This document shows, piece by piece, positions 12,460 to 25,761 of a stretch of DNA of 64,000 nt. Below the pieces are notes generated by a model. That model was given only the letters and a program-made list of their open reading frames with translations. It made no database searches and was not told the origin of the DNA. How positions within the stretch are numbered: the first letter of the stretch is position 1; each line of letters opens with the position of its first letter. Both the position numbers and the translations under genes were made by a program. The DNA comes from Ailanthus altissimus (taxonomy: Eukaryota; Streptophyta; Magnoliopsida; Sapindales; Simaroubaceae), in the NCBI GenBank assembly GCA_946807835.1, contig OX327695.1, positions 27,634,501 through 27,698,500 on the forward strand, written 5' to 3'.

Positions 12460-13103
12460 TATAGTATAAATATTGTAATATAATTAATATAATATATATA
12501 AAAGAAATGGCGGAGCATCTTAACTCTATAACCAAAAGAAAATTGTAAGGCCAAGATTGAAGAATTACGCACAACTAGTTTGAGTTGGCCAAGTCATTTA
12601 CCATAAGAGCCCAAGTGGTTAAAAACCAAGATTCGCAATTTAAGGGGTGTGACCATCTTCGGCTAAGTTCCAATATTCTATTTCCACGTCAACATATATT
12701 CCAATTCATACATCCAACCCTTTTTGAAGACCTGAACCCAGAAAAAAAAAAAAATTTCTCAACAGAAAATAACTCGCTAACTTGAGATATCACATACCTC
12801 AAAATTTGACCCCTCACCTTCTGTCGGAACATATTTAGAAGTGGGAGAAGCCTCTGAAATTCAGATGAATTTCCTTTCATTCAGGTAACTAGCATTTAAA
12901 TGTCTAGCAAAAGATTATAATATTTTACAATCATAGGACAGCAGTCAGCAATACCGAACTGCTAAACTATCGAAAATAATACATTTTACGTGATTGCATT
13001 TGCATCTTTGATTAACTGATACTTATACGGGTTAAATTATTACTGCCTAAGACAAAATAATAAGTACACAACTAAATGCTCACAACTGCTGTGGAATTGT
13101 GAT
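12460..13103. other. 3' flank of the CCCH gene
   Basis: The region downstream of the minus-strand stop codon at 13104. It should hold the 3' UTR and polyadenylation site of the C3H44-type gene. Short frames here show no domain. Confidence 0.4.
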
Positions 13104-16100
13104 TCATCGGTGCCAGTAACTACATGATGCACCCTTCCTGCAATATCCACTTTCATGAAATTTACAAACTTGCTGTTCTTTGGGTGGCTGTCTGAAAGAA
13201 TATCCTCCATTTCCAATATCATATATTGCCTGCCCGTTATGGAACGACCTACCCCTCTCAAATCTAGAATCCCCAGCATGAAAATCATGGTCTCTAGGAG
13301 CAGTAAGTCCATCCACAACATACCTTGGTTGGCTTTGCCAAATGCCTGGATTTCCTACAGAGGTGCCCATATTCATGTTGACATGCTGATGAGCAATCCA
13401 CTGATCTGTTCCAAAACCCATTCTGATTCCTTGAGCCAATCCTCTGAATACTGAGTTTGCATTTCCCTGCACAGCTCCCTGACTAATATTTGCAGTTTCT
13501 AACCCCAACCTCCAAGAAACATCTGCGGCAGCAATGTTCCAACTTGTAACAGGCGGCAAAGTAGGCTGCATATCTGAACCAACTTCGCATTGATTTACAG
13601 AATCATCACTGGGCTTTCTATCTTCTTCAACTTCAGCACTCGAGGAAGAACGCCCGCCAGAACTTTTATGATTAAGGACTTCAGCCTGACATACCCCAAA
13701 TGGTTCATCCGTCACAGTTGAATGAGAATGCATTTGTAAATCACTACTGGAGCTCAAGGCATCACTTTTTCCCGGATCAGGTGTTGGACTTAACCCTCCC
13801 ATAGGACTAAAACAATCATTGTCAGAACCTTGTGCCAATTCAAGACCACAGCACATAGTTGAAGTTGGAGAAGCTAAGCGATTAAGTGACTCCATTGCTT
13901 CAACTTCAGCCAATAGATCTGAAACCGACTCATCAACCAAAGAGGTAAACTCGTCAATTGCCTGCCAACTACCCGCATTTGATGCAGGGTGTGATGGAGA
14001 AGAATAAGCCAGTTGGCAACTTCCTGAAGTTGGAGTAGCAGCATGATCACTGGCCACTTCAGTTGGCTTCAGAGATGATGCAGGCATGAGTTCAGGGTCC
14101 CATTCCTCCACAGAATGTTTTGCTGGAGTAGGGGAATGCCCAACCCATTCACCAGCTACATCAGGAAGGTGTGGTCTGCCACCCACCGGACTGGAAGCTG
14201 TACTCCAACTGGGGCCTGATTCCTGTACCAGAGCTTCTGAAGGCACAGAATGTTTGAATTGAGCATCCTGTGCTTTCAAATCTCTGTGGCTTGGCTTAGG
14301 AGTGGGACTGGGCAGATCTGAGAAATTAATCTCCTGATTTTGGTCTGACATTTCTAGAGCCTTTGCCAACAAGGAAAAAGTAGAGATGGCATCCCAGTCA
14401 TTAGAAGAATGACCTACAGTTGGAGGTCCGCACTTTTGGTTAGACAATTGGCCTGGATTCTCCTCCCTGTCGACTTGCTTGTCATTACTGTTTCCAATAT
14501 TAATCTGACCTTCTGTGGTATTGTGAAAGCCCCCATTTATACATTGCTGATCAGATTTCCATTCACCTTCCTGCTTTTCCTTCACTTTATGTAACATAGT
14601 TTCACATTGCTTCTCAGCAAGCATAGGCAGAGGAAGTGAATTGCACACAGGGGATTGATGAGGCCAAGAGTGATTATCCTTCAATGTGTCAGCACCTTGT
14701 AAACGACTTCCATTCCTCCCCTCAATGGAATTGACATCTGCAGGTGTAGTCAAACTAGAAGACTCACCGCCACCGCTATTGCTTTTCACAACTTCATTCA
14801 TACCCTTAGAATGGGCATGACCATCATTTTGCACTTCATCCACACTCTTAGAATCGGCACTACCATCATTTTGCACAACTTCATCCACACTCTTAGAATC
14901 GACACTAACATTATTTTCCACAACTTCATCCACACTCTTAGAATCAGCACTACCATTATTTTGCACAACTTCATCAATACCCTTAGAATCGGCACTACCA
15001 TCATTTTGCACAACTTCCTCCACACTCTTAGAATGAGCTCTATCATCATTTTGCATGGAGTTCAAATCTTTCTCCGCTGTATCCATACTTCCACTCTGCT
15101 CATGATCTAGAGTTTTACTCCTATCATCTGAGGTGGTTCTTACCTGTTGAGGAACTAAACAGCTGTTATAAAGTAATAATGGTTCTTTATCATACTGCCC
15201 ATCCAATACATCAGTCAGTAATATGGAGTCTTCTTGCTTTTGATTTATCCTCCATACTAAAAAACAAGGTGGAAAATGTCCGCTTGTACTCCATTTACGC
15301 AGCTGCACCAGGGAAAATGGTCCTTGAATCCTTCCAGCTGGGTCCTGATAGTGCCACAATTTCTCTGTCGCAAAATCAATAATAGGTTGTGCCATCCCTG
15401 CAGAATTTGATGATGGCAATTCTCTAGATGAAACCCCAGATGACTCAGATGCCAGGACAGCATTATTTTTTTGACAAGCAGTCACTGGAATGGTAGAACC
15501 AACCCTATTGATTGCTGACCCATTAAATTCTTTTCCCTGATTCCATGGAGATCCATTCATGCTTTGATGAAGCTGGGTCGTACCATCTCTATCCACATTA
15601 TCCGTCATAGTCACTTTCGTCTTTTGTTCTGAACTTGCAGCTAAGCCTTTTTGCGCCTTGCTTCCTAAACCTGGCTCCTTTTCTTTCCGACCAAAGCTGG
15701 GATTTCTTGGTTTCATGCGGTTATCTGCACATACACCAGCAAAAGTATCCACACAAAAATTTAGAAAGAAACTAAATGACATGAAATTCTCCATACTCAT
15801 AAGTTAACACTTTAGACCTTGCTTTTTCTCATCACATTCTTTAGAATCTTCTTCAGACTCATAACTTGGATCCATATGTGGATCGGCATGTACTTCAGGA
15901 ATTTCAAGTAGCTTGCGATTACGTTCTTCTGGTGAGTTTAGAATCTGTAACTTCTCTACACATTCTCTGAGGGTGCATCTTGGTCAAGGAATAGCAATTT
16001 CTCATGAAACACACAATGACATGTTTAAGAAATTATCTTGTAATCCAAGGAGAAATAGATGGGGGTGTAGAGTAAGAAATGATAGGGAAAGAACAGATGC

Positions 16101-19100
16101 AACTCTCCAAATTTTGAAGATTTAGCCATCCTTTTTCTGGTCACATAAACCACCTGAGTTCTCTAGAACATAGCAACATGTCCATCTTGACAACAATTTC
16201 CAATTACTCTTAATTCTATGACAGAGGAAACAAAGCTCTCAAAAAGATTTTTGGGAGTACTAGAAAGCCTGCAGAAAAGATATTCAATCTAAAAAAACCC
16301 ACAAAAGTATTCTATCCGTATAAAGGTCCTACAAGACAAAATCTAAAGAACCGATAACACATAATTTCCTTTTTTTTTTTTTTTTTTGAAAGACAATAAC
16401 ACATCTTTAATTTCACTAAAAGTCGTATTATTGAATTTTTGGGAGGTAAGAACCATAATATACAGTTTAGCTTATGATGATGCTATCTTATATGTTACAC
16501 TTATATTAGTCTAGATATTTTGACAATTTTAAGACTTTGTTGTTACTTTTTTTTCTTTATGATTCTAAAGTTTTGAATATTTTGAACAAATGGACAAGGG
16601 ACAAATTAAAAAATCTCAATTTTTGTTACAGCAAAATTTCTTATGTGGGACGTGTAAATTTGCATTGGTAATATTAAAATATATGAAACACCGTGAACTT
16701 GCTAATTATGAGTCTACTCTTAAGATATATAGATATAGGATTTAATAACAAAAATGTGTTTTGGGATAAGCATTTCTTTAATTAAAAATACCAACATCCA
16801 GGTTTTCTACATAAGAAAATATTATTGCAATTTGTTTTAAATATTTTTTTATGGGCTTTGAGTACTTCTCCCAAAACTTCACTTTCTAAATGTGAAAAGT
16901 TGTCATATGCCTCACGGTCACTAAACTTAGTAAGGTTAACAGGACTAGTTATGCAGCAATAACTGTTAAGCATGGAAAAATTCAAACAAAAGAAGGTTAT
17001 AATAATATCTAAGAAACAAAGGATATTCCTTTTCATGTCCCTTTTCACTTGCTCGATCACGGAGATTAGTAAGCCGCAATATCTCTGACTCCAGCAACTG
17101 GAATGGAAAAGTAGGAAACCAGTGCAGGTTTAGAACTTACACTAACAAGTAAAAGCTAAAACAAATAAACAGAATAAACCAACATAGAGAAACACCAAAA
17201 GTTCTTAATTCAATAAAGAACCAGAAAAACCACACATTAGCTTTACCGGTCACAGACAATGAAGAACTTACATCAGTAACTCTCAGTGCCTTAAGTGACA
17301 TTGCTTTCTCCTGAATCTCGCCCTACAAGCAAGCATAAATGGTTTTTGGAAATGGAAATGGAAATGCAAATATCAATGCTCCAAAGTAGAAACACAAAGA
17401 TGCATAGATTTACCACTGTCAAGCATTTGATAAACCCACATTTAATACTCTGGCGTAACCGTCTGCATTCATCCTGGAGCATAATCAACAAAAAAAAACA
17501 AGGGTCCAAATTACTAAAGCTGACTCAACAGTCTTAATCACTGCTAAACAAAAACTGAATAAATGACCACAATGTGTATTGGTGTAATATACTTTAATTA
17601 ATATTGTCAAGAAATTGCAAACGATGCTCGTACTCTTTTCAAGTCAATCAATTATAATAAAGTTACAGTTGTATGCATGCCCTAACACCAATAATCCACA
17701 TGGTGAATTAGAGAACTTAAATGCAGAGAAATAGCGACATTCTTGTTTATTATATCTCTATCCCTTTCATAATGCCATCCTCCTCATGTCTCCTTAATCC
17801 TCAATATTCCAAGACATGTTAGACTACTTTCCAGCAGGTACAGAACCAACTAGATAAATTAAATACAATATGCCAATATAGTTTCCATGTTTGTATATGA
17901 AAGAGTGTGCATGTCAGTGTGTATGATTGTATGATGGTTAATGACACAGATGCTTTCAGTAATTAATAACAAATACATATTATTTGGCCAGCAATAACTA
18001 AAAGTAATAAAAAACGTATAAGATAATAGTCATCATAGATCATTTGTAATTATAACTGTCTATTTCTTATGCAAAGCAGAAAATATATGTTAAAAGAGAA
18101 AATAATTACAAGAGCTGACAGGAAATCCACAGGGCCAGCTAAATCTAACCTATCTCGTTTATGCATTGGAATCATGACTAAATACAGAAAGCAAAGACCC
18201 TATAACAGTTGTGATTACAACTACCTGTTAACAACACCTATAACTACCAACAGAATAGAGTCAGAAAAGTACAAGCAAGAGTGACTCTACTTCTAAGGAT
18301 TCAGTCAGCTGAACCACTCAAATAACAACAAAACAACATTCAATGCAGACTTCTTACAAGGTCTAGCCATATATTCCTATGAATGCTTGAAAAAAGCTCT
18401 ATGGAAAATTTCATGGTCCTTCGAGACATGCAAACAATGCTAGAACAGCACTTTGTTTCTTATTTACACATAAGTTTGGAAGCTACGGGAAATAAATAAT
18501 ATTTTCTAGCACGGAAATTGGCATTTATGGGGATGAGTTTAAACACCTCAGAGAACTCCTGATTTGAAATCGTGTCAATGGAGACCACCTCTTTCTTCTG
18601 TAAATTACAAATTTCAAGAATAACATCAGTGGTTCTTTCTCCAATTTTATATGGTTCAGCTGCCTTGCTAGTACCTGTACAAAGAGTCAACAGCAAATTA
18701 CAATTTAACATAACAAAATTATACAGCCTACACGGACATGAACAGCTAATTTAGGAGCATTTCCCAGAAATTTTATCTTTCCTGAAAAGCAACCTGGAGA
18801 ATTGGTCTATACAAGTATATACCTATTACTTGCACAAGCCTGTACATATCAGGCTTTTGATCACTCCCAGGTATTTTTATCCGGACAATAGAGCCAACAA
18901 CCTTGTCATGAAATTTGTCAGCCTCAACAATCAGGTTTTCCATCAAAGAACGTTTCAAGTATATCAATTTAATATTGTGAAGATCAATTGCTGCATATTC
19001 ATTCGGATTAGCCTGTGCTCCTCTCTTATCAGCCTTTTTAATTGTTTTACTCCTCTTATCATGTTCCACAATTAGTTGGTTATCATGATTTTCAAAGGTC

Positions 19101-21390
19101 TCCACCTGGCTTGCAACAACTCCCGTAACAGCATGAATAAGAAAGTGAGACTCAAGAAGCTTAAGCATTTCAAAGTGACCCATCCGTGCTTTTCCAAATA
19201 AATTAATGAGCCTCGAATCACAAACAATTTGAGATTTTTGACGAGGATCACGAAGACCATTTTTCTTTATATACTCTAGCAGAAGACACTGGACATCAAA
19301 CTGAGACATGATAGTTGCATCACCATTTTTCATGTGTGCCACAAGCTCCAAGAGCTCATTTGTGGCCCATTTTGCACCCACAGATAAAGGCAATCCTTTA
19401 TCACCGCCTGATTTTTCCATATTTAGAGAGTGCAGCTGATTGGGAGGCTCTGGCTGCTTCTTATTTTTTCTCCTTTTAGCACGATTTGCTTCCAAGTCTC
19501 CACAAAAATTTTCTGAATTGGGACCTCCACCGCAATTACTATTATAAACTTCACCAGAGGATTTCCCCTTAGAAGTTGTAACATTCAAAGGATTTTTAGC
19601 TTGGGTGAGCTCATTTAAAGTTAAGCACAGGTTCTCTTTCAAGCAAACCCAGTAAACCTTGAAGAGATACTCCCAGCTAGTATTATCGTCAAAATCAACT
19701 TCAAGCTGCACAGTTACAAGCAAGAGAAAGATACAACTGCTTCAGATGACTGAAAAACTACAAATAAAATAAGGTAGCCACATACAGACATAAAATTTTG
19801 AAAGAAATACGTAAAGCGCCACTTAAACTTAGAACAAACTTTAAGACAATTAGCTTCGTGAGCAAAGAAACGAAACTGCACTTCAAACATTAATCAGCAA
19901 GTTAGGACACTGCTGTGATGGAAGCAGGGGAAAAAATAGGAAAAATAATAACCACCCAAAAAAGTGCAAGTCACAACATATCTCAAGAAAGGCTTCCCAG
20001 CTCCTAAAGAATTATTGGTTCTAATTCTATATGCAACCAATCTGAGAAAGTTCAGCATTAAAAACAAAAGTCCCCACACCTTTTCCTGAATTCCTTTAGG
20101 ATAATCTTCAATCAGCAAGATCGTTCTCAGGCATACCCCGCAAAATCCTTTGTTCCCTCTCACACAATAGTAATCAGCACCTTCAATGCATCCTTTGCAC
20201 AGAGAATAGGTACAAGTGTAGCACACATAATAAGAAGCCCTCTCACAAGTACTGCATATGTGCCACCCTGAAATCCAAGACGCAAATGGCAAGTAAATGA
20301 ATCACACAGTCGCAAAATCAAATTTCAACTTTGAGATTTTATCCAAGACTAAATAAAATATATAACAGTTAGAAAAAAGAATACTATAATTGGTAACTCA
20401 ATGATCTACAACAACCATAGTGACTTCTTGAGGGTAAACAAGAATTCAATTGAACAGCCTCAAGGCATCAATCAAGACACTAACTACCATATATAATAAC
20501 AGATAATTTAGCTCATCCGATTAAAAGAATTGAGATATTTACTATAAAATGAAACTAAAGACATAAATACTACCACCAAATATCCCTCCCATCAACACAA
20601 CACACCCTCCATTGCCATGAATCCACTCTGAATCATATAACACCATAAAGTATCATTCATGCGCATGAAAAAAGGTTTCAAGAGAACAATAATAATGAAA
20701 CATACCACAGTTCCATTTAGCCTTAGACTTGAAGAAATTGTCGTCCCGCTTTATACAAGCTGGATGATATGCCTTTGGACATCCCCTGAATATAATCACA
20801 AATGGAAACAACATAAATATCACATAAAATGCAACAAATTGAAAACCCTAAGCTTCGAAAACGGACAAAAAAGAATCCAAAAAGTGATCATCAACCAACA
20901 AATTTAACTTCATTTTGGATAATAAAAGAATCTTCTTGTTCAAATCCTACTACATTTGGCTGAGAAGAACCTACTTGCGATCACATAACACAAGACTGCC
21001 ACCATCGAAGCAAATGAAGCAAACGTCTTCTTCCTCTTTCTTTCTCCGTGGCGGTGGCGGTTGACGCCGCTTCCTTTTGACCTGACCCCCTCCCGTCGAC
21101 CTTCCGGGCAGCCGCTTCCTTCCCCCCATGGCCGTCTCGACAAATTGGACCTCCACGTCAACCATACCACTCTCCTCTCTCACCGCCACGTCAGCGCAGT
21201 TGACAACCACGTTCACCGGAGCTCCAACCAGCTGCGAATCCTCCATTTCTTGTACGTTATCGCATTGATCGACGCTCATAAGCTCGATTTCACATAAATT
21301 GTGGTCGAAATTCTGCGGTGGCTGCCGCTCGTCGCCTTCTTGCAGCGAAGGCTTGTACAAATCCGATGACTGTTCTAATTCCATGAGCAT
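13104..21390 (-). CDS. C3H44: CCCH zinc finger protein, C3H44/NERD family
   Basis: Ten exons: 20975-21390, 20706-20785, 20080-20267, 18823-19705, 18547-18674, 17414-17473, 17272-17322, 17027-17097, 15818-15972, 13104-15724. They total 4,653 nt and give a 1,550-residue protein. Domains in order: PHD finger from about residue 123 (VCFICFDGGSLVLC, then CPKAYHPACI); SWIB/MDM2 about 340-420; Plus-3 about 468-600; GYF about 799-855 (WHYQDPAGRIQGPFS); a C-terminal CCCH finger with C-x7-C-x5-C-x3-H spacing. The Arabidopsis relatives are C3H44 and NERD; NERD binds histone H3 and AGO2 in RNA-directed DNA methylation. Few GW/WG motifs are visible, so I favour C3H44. The start is ATG 21390; an in-frame TAA lies just upstream. 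Intron 8 is AT-AC. Confidence 0.93.
14780..15049 (-). repeat. In-frame 45-bp minisatellite in the CCCH gene
   Basis: Exon 10 encodes about six copies of a 15-residue acidic unit, SKSVDEVVQNDGSAD and variants, at about residues 900-985 between the GYF and CCCH domains. One copy is 14 residues long, so unit number and length vary without breaking the frame. The tract is probably disordered. Confidence 0.85.
15973..17026 (-). other. U12-type AT-AC intron 8 of the CCCH gene
   Basis: No GT donor continues the frame after exon 8. The exon ends GAAAAGGA and the intron starts ATATCCTTTG, the minor-spliceosome 5' site. TTCCTTGAC, the U12 branch-site consensus, lies 10 bases before the acceptor GATGCAC|CCTCAG. 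Splicing there joins GA to C and gives HEKDLRECVEK, matching the family pattern RKELRECVEK. All downstream phases then agree. The intron is 1,054 bp. Confidence 0.87.
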
Positions 21391-24190
21391 ATCAGAAAAT
21401 TCAAGACGATTCGAGACCAATTTTTTTTAGCTCAAAGCAAAAACCCTAGCTTTTGTTGATTGTGTTGACGAGTGGACACGTGAAGATGAAGATGGACTGA
21501 GGAAGCATCGTTTGTGTGAAATTAAGAGGCTCCTTATTGCTGTTGGGTAAGAACGAGAAGACGACCACGACACACGTTAAAAATGAAAGATATGAAAAAA
21601 AAAAATTAAAAAAAAAAAAAAAGCAAGGAAATTGCTTTTCTTTTTTTTTTTTAAAGAATTTTACTACAGTGGCTTTAGTTTAGTATGAGGAGAGGAGGGA
21701 GAGACGAGAAGCGGCAAACGCGGCTCTTGCGTTTGCGTCTATCTTGTGTCCAATTCTCAAAGGTCTAATCGGTCTGTCTTGACCACCAAGTGCCACGTGG
21801 GCAGTGATCTGTACAAAGGAAAGCGACTGGGCAGACTGGAAGGAGTGGGGCCTATGCTTTTGGAAATTGAAAATTTTTTTTGTTTTTGGGGTTCAAAAGC
21901 TAAAAACATGATCGAAACAAAACCACTTTTTTTTTATCTCTTCTGCGCACTTTTGGCATTTTCCGGATCGGATTCGGCTTCGGTTGACCCGGTGATTTGG
22001 TTTGTCTCTTTGGAGACAAGACTGGAAAGTGAAAACTATTTACCTGCTACCGCTCAAATTGGGAGGATGCAAGGAACCAGAGAATGTAGGTAAATAGATT
22101 TTGGGTCGTCTGTGCTTTTGAGTAGCGGCGATAACGGGTTAGGTTGGTGCTGATCGACAATCTAGCGTATCGAAAACCTTCTTTTTCAACTTCAACTTAG
22201 CTAAAATTATTTATTACTTTAAATATGTACAATTCTAGTAAAAAAGTAATAATTTTTCATAAATGTCAAATAATTTTAGATAACTTTTTTTTTCCTAACT
22301 TCAAATGTGGAAGTTAATATTTTGAAAATAAGGAATTAAAATTTGAACAATTATACGTCTAATTTATATTTTTTCTATTTCTCTCAAAAAAAAACACTCT
22401 AAAATTTGATTAAAATAGAGTAAATTGTAAATAAAATAAGTGACAAATAAATATATTATATTGTAAATGAATTAAAAATAAGTAAAAATGAAAAAAAAAG
22501 GACCAAAATGAAGTTTTTGGAAATAAACATAGCAAACGAGGGAATTTCTTGAAAATAAATACACAAAAAAATCAGCTTCCTTTTTAAAAATCTATATTAA
22601 AAAACATACTCTAATATATAATTATAAAATTAATAAAAAAAATCACAAATCTAAACATTTTTACAACTTTAAAATTAAAAATTCATCGCAAGACCATTTC
22701 CCGCATGGGAAATGGTCTTGCGAAATGGACTCTTTTATTTTCTTTTTTTTTATTTTTTCATTTTATTAATTCTTTTAATAAAATAATTAATTACTTTTTA
22801 TGGTTTTATAATTTAAATATCTAATTAAATATTTATTTTTCATCTAATTATTGTAAATTAAAACAATATAAGCAATTATAACAAATTAAAAAATCATTTG
22901 CGTTTTGCGTGTGTTTCGCATAGCACGCAATGGGTGCTCTCGCTTTTTTTCCTCTTTAAACCTTTTTGTATTTTTTATATTTTAATTTAACAATTAATTA
23001 TTTAAATTATAAATTATTTATAATTAAAAAAATTAAAATATTTTTAAAAATAAATTATATAATATTATTTGTTAAAATAATTTATTAAATTAAAAAATAT
23101 CAATTAAATAATTTAATAATTAATATGTTTAATTATAATTTAATAATTAAAAAATCAATAAAAGAAAATTAAAAGAAAGGGATAGTCAAAGATAGACCGA
23201 CAATCATTTTGTGCGACTAATCTTTTACACAAGAATAACCTTTAAAATAATTTGCGCATAACTTTCTCGTGCACCAAATTGCCCGTGCAAATTGTTTTGC
23301 ATAACTAATATCACACGTGAAGAAGCCTTGTATAATGAATTTGAATCATTTTGTAAATTTTTAAATATTTTTAAATTTGTACCCTCATTCACCTTATTTC
23401 TCTCAATAATTTTACCGCATTATATTGAGATTATATTTTTATGTTTGTATATATACAAAATAAACACAAATTCAAAAATTTACATTGGTAACTCAACTTT
23501 TATATAGAAATAAATATATTATATGATAATATAAATAGTCTTGCTTCTTTTATAATTTATAACTTGAAATTTACTTATTTTTAATTTTGAAGCATATTTT
23601 TTAAATTGATTTATAAAAAGTTGACCAATTTGGTGTTTTTGTTTTTAAATATTTTATTTATCATTATATTTTATTGAAAGATACAATTATTTCTAGGCAT
23701 TGTTTTAGCTAATAAAAATTAGTCAATTATTGTTTCAAAAAAAATAGCCAATTACTTTACGATTAAAAAATATATTACCTAAAAATTTGGATCATTGTGA
23801 AATTTCCCCAAAAGAAAATTCAAATAACATTTTTGAAATTAACACAATAATAAAAATCATGTAGCCAATAAATGCTCAATTCACATTAAATAAAGCTTCA
23901 ATAATGGAAATAAATCTAAATCTATTGCAAATAAATGAAGAATACAAGATAGTAGTTGCCCTCGTGAGAAGTTATTTTTGCTCGTGGTCCACTCTAACAA
24001 AGTATTAAATTTGGATATGAATACTCTTTTAAACTAAATTTTTATTTTGTCTTTTATTAGTATGTAATTGGTGGAGATTGGCGATTGTTAAAAAAAATAT
24101 ATTATTAACAATTCATATTAAATACATAACACGGGTTAAAAGATTATTAAAAATTTAAATAAAACTTAACTTAAAAGAGGATCCTAATTC
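21391..24190. other. 5' flank of the CCCH gene, AT-rich spacer
   Basis: The first 100 bases are probably 5' UTR of the minus-strand gene (pyrimidine-rich on that strand, then CCCTAG). At 21560-21660 are A and T homopolymer runs. Beyond 22200 the DNA is more than 75 percent A+T with no recognisable gene, apart from the hairpin at 22686. An open frame at 21746-22093 matches no family I know. Confidence 0.45.
22686..22723. repeat. Perfect 17-bp inverted repeat
   Basis: TCGCAAGACCATTTCCC and its exact reverse complement are separated by a 4-base GCAT loop. The arms are far richer in G+C than the surroundings. I see no tandem copies or target duplications. Confidence 0.8.
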
Positions 24191-24195
24191 ATTAG

Positions 24196-25080
24196 TGTTA
24201 AATTTTAGTTATTCAAAATTGAATTTTAACTTTAATTTTAGTTTAATTTTGAGTTGAAGACCAATGAAAATTCGACACGTGATTAAATACCCATTTGACA
24301 TATTAGAAACGAACGAGAATGGAGAGTCAAAAATGAAGAGGAATGCAAAAATAAAAAGAGGCCTTTTTTGAAGCCTTGGCACTGCAACACCACTTTTTAA
24401 AAAAAAATATGTGTTTTGAATTAACTTGATTTGTATAAGTCAATTTTGGATTCTTTACACACACACACGTGGACTCCTATTCTAACAAAAAATAGTATTT
24501 TGGGGAATGTTTTTGAACCTGAGCCTATATAAATGATTGTAAACCTATTATATTATGTATACATCTGCATGCATCAAAAAGCGAAAGAATAGAGAGATGA
24601 GACAACTCTAAGGCATTGAGTGTGTCAAAAAATGCTATGAGAGTGCTTGAGTGCTGAGTGTATAAGAGAGTGTAAATAAACATTTTAGAAAGCTTGTCTA
24701 TTGTTGTATTTCTTAGTATTCCATTGTGTTAAAATCTTTGTAATCTTGAAATCTTTATAATTTGAGAGCTCTTTGTGAACTGAATAATAAAAAAGAAACT
24801 AGGATCCTGTGATCCACCTTAAACGTAGGCATTTATTATTAAACTGTATAAATTTTTGTGCCTTGTGTGTGATTATTTATCTTTATTATATGTTTGATTT
24901 TTTTATATTCTCGTTTTATTTATAGGCAAAGTATTCTGTGTGCCTTTAGAATTTTAGAATGCTAAATACCAACTTATAAGATATTTAGATAGGTAAAAAT
25001 CTTAACAAGTAGTATCAGAGCTAATGTTAAGGCTAATACCTAAGTGATGTCAAATTTAAGAGCCATGTTTGATTCCAACA
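24196..25080 (+). repeat. 5' LTR of the compact copia-like element
   Basis: It aligns with 25762-26581 throughout. Matching landmarks are CCTTTTTTGA.GCCTTGGC, GCCTATATAAAT, CTCTAAGGCATTGAGTG and AATTTAAGAG. It contains TAGTATCAGAGC at about 25012 as well as the primer site just outside its 3' end. Confidence 0.83.
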
Positions 25081-25761
25081 AACTAGTATCAGAGTTAGGT
25101 TAAAGTTTAAATTACAGAGCATATGTTGTTCAACCATAGTAACTCATAAGTATAAAGACAAAAGAATTAGAAAAAAGATATAAGCCTAATTGTGCAGTGG
25201 TCTTGACTGAGGATGGGTTGTAAACTGCAAGAGAAAAAATTGAGAATAGAGATTGAAGAATAATTAAGAAAGAAAGGTAAAGATAAGTAGAGATGCTACA
25301 ATAGTTTGTAATGAGGACTTGAAGTTGCAGAATTATTAGTAGTTTCAAAGGAATACTAAAGAGTCTAAGGGTAAGAAGCACAATGGAGGCTATGTGTTTG
25401 AGAAAAATGTTGCAAGGGCTTAACATGGATTATTAAGAATATGCATACAAAAAGGCAACATTGAAGATTATCATACTAAAGTGACAATGATCGAAAGATA
25501 ATATATGATAAGGGAGCTACTGACAAAAATAAAATTCAATCACTAAGGTAATGTGATAAAGTCAATAGTGACTTTGGAGATAATATTATGAAGGCTACTC
25601 AATACAATATGCATTCAAAATATTTGGAGACCAAAGTCATAAGTCTTATAGAGTTAGGCTAGCACAATAACTTAATTGAATCAACGCTAGAGTAATTAAG
25701 TGTTGGTTGAAGAGAGAATATATCCTGTAAAGCTTTTTAAAGAGATTTTAAATCAATGAGG

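Noticed and set aside
17030..17060. GT donors in exon 8 of the CCCH gene
   Set aside because: Both GT positions (after CTCC and after GCAA) put exon 9 in a frame with an immediate stop and drop conserved residues. The AT-AC join fits.
21418..21420. Start of the CCCH gene at 21420
   Set aside because: The codon there is TTG, not ATG. The first in-frame ATG is 21390, and a TAA lies just upstream of the TTG.
21746..22093. A 115-codon plus-strand frame upstream of the CCCH gene
   Set aside because: It matches no family I know and has T-homopolymer interruptions. It is probably promoter sequence.
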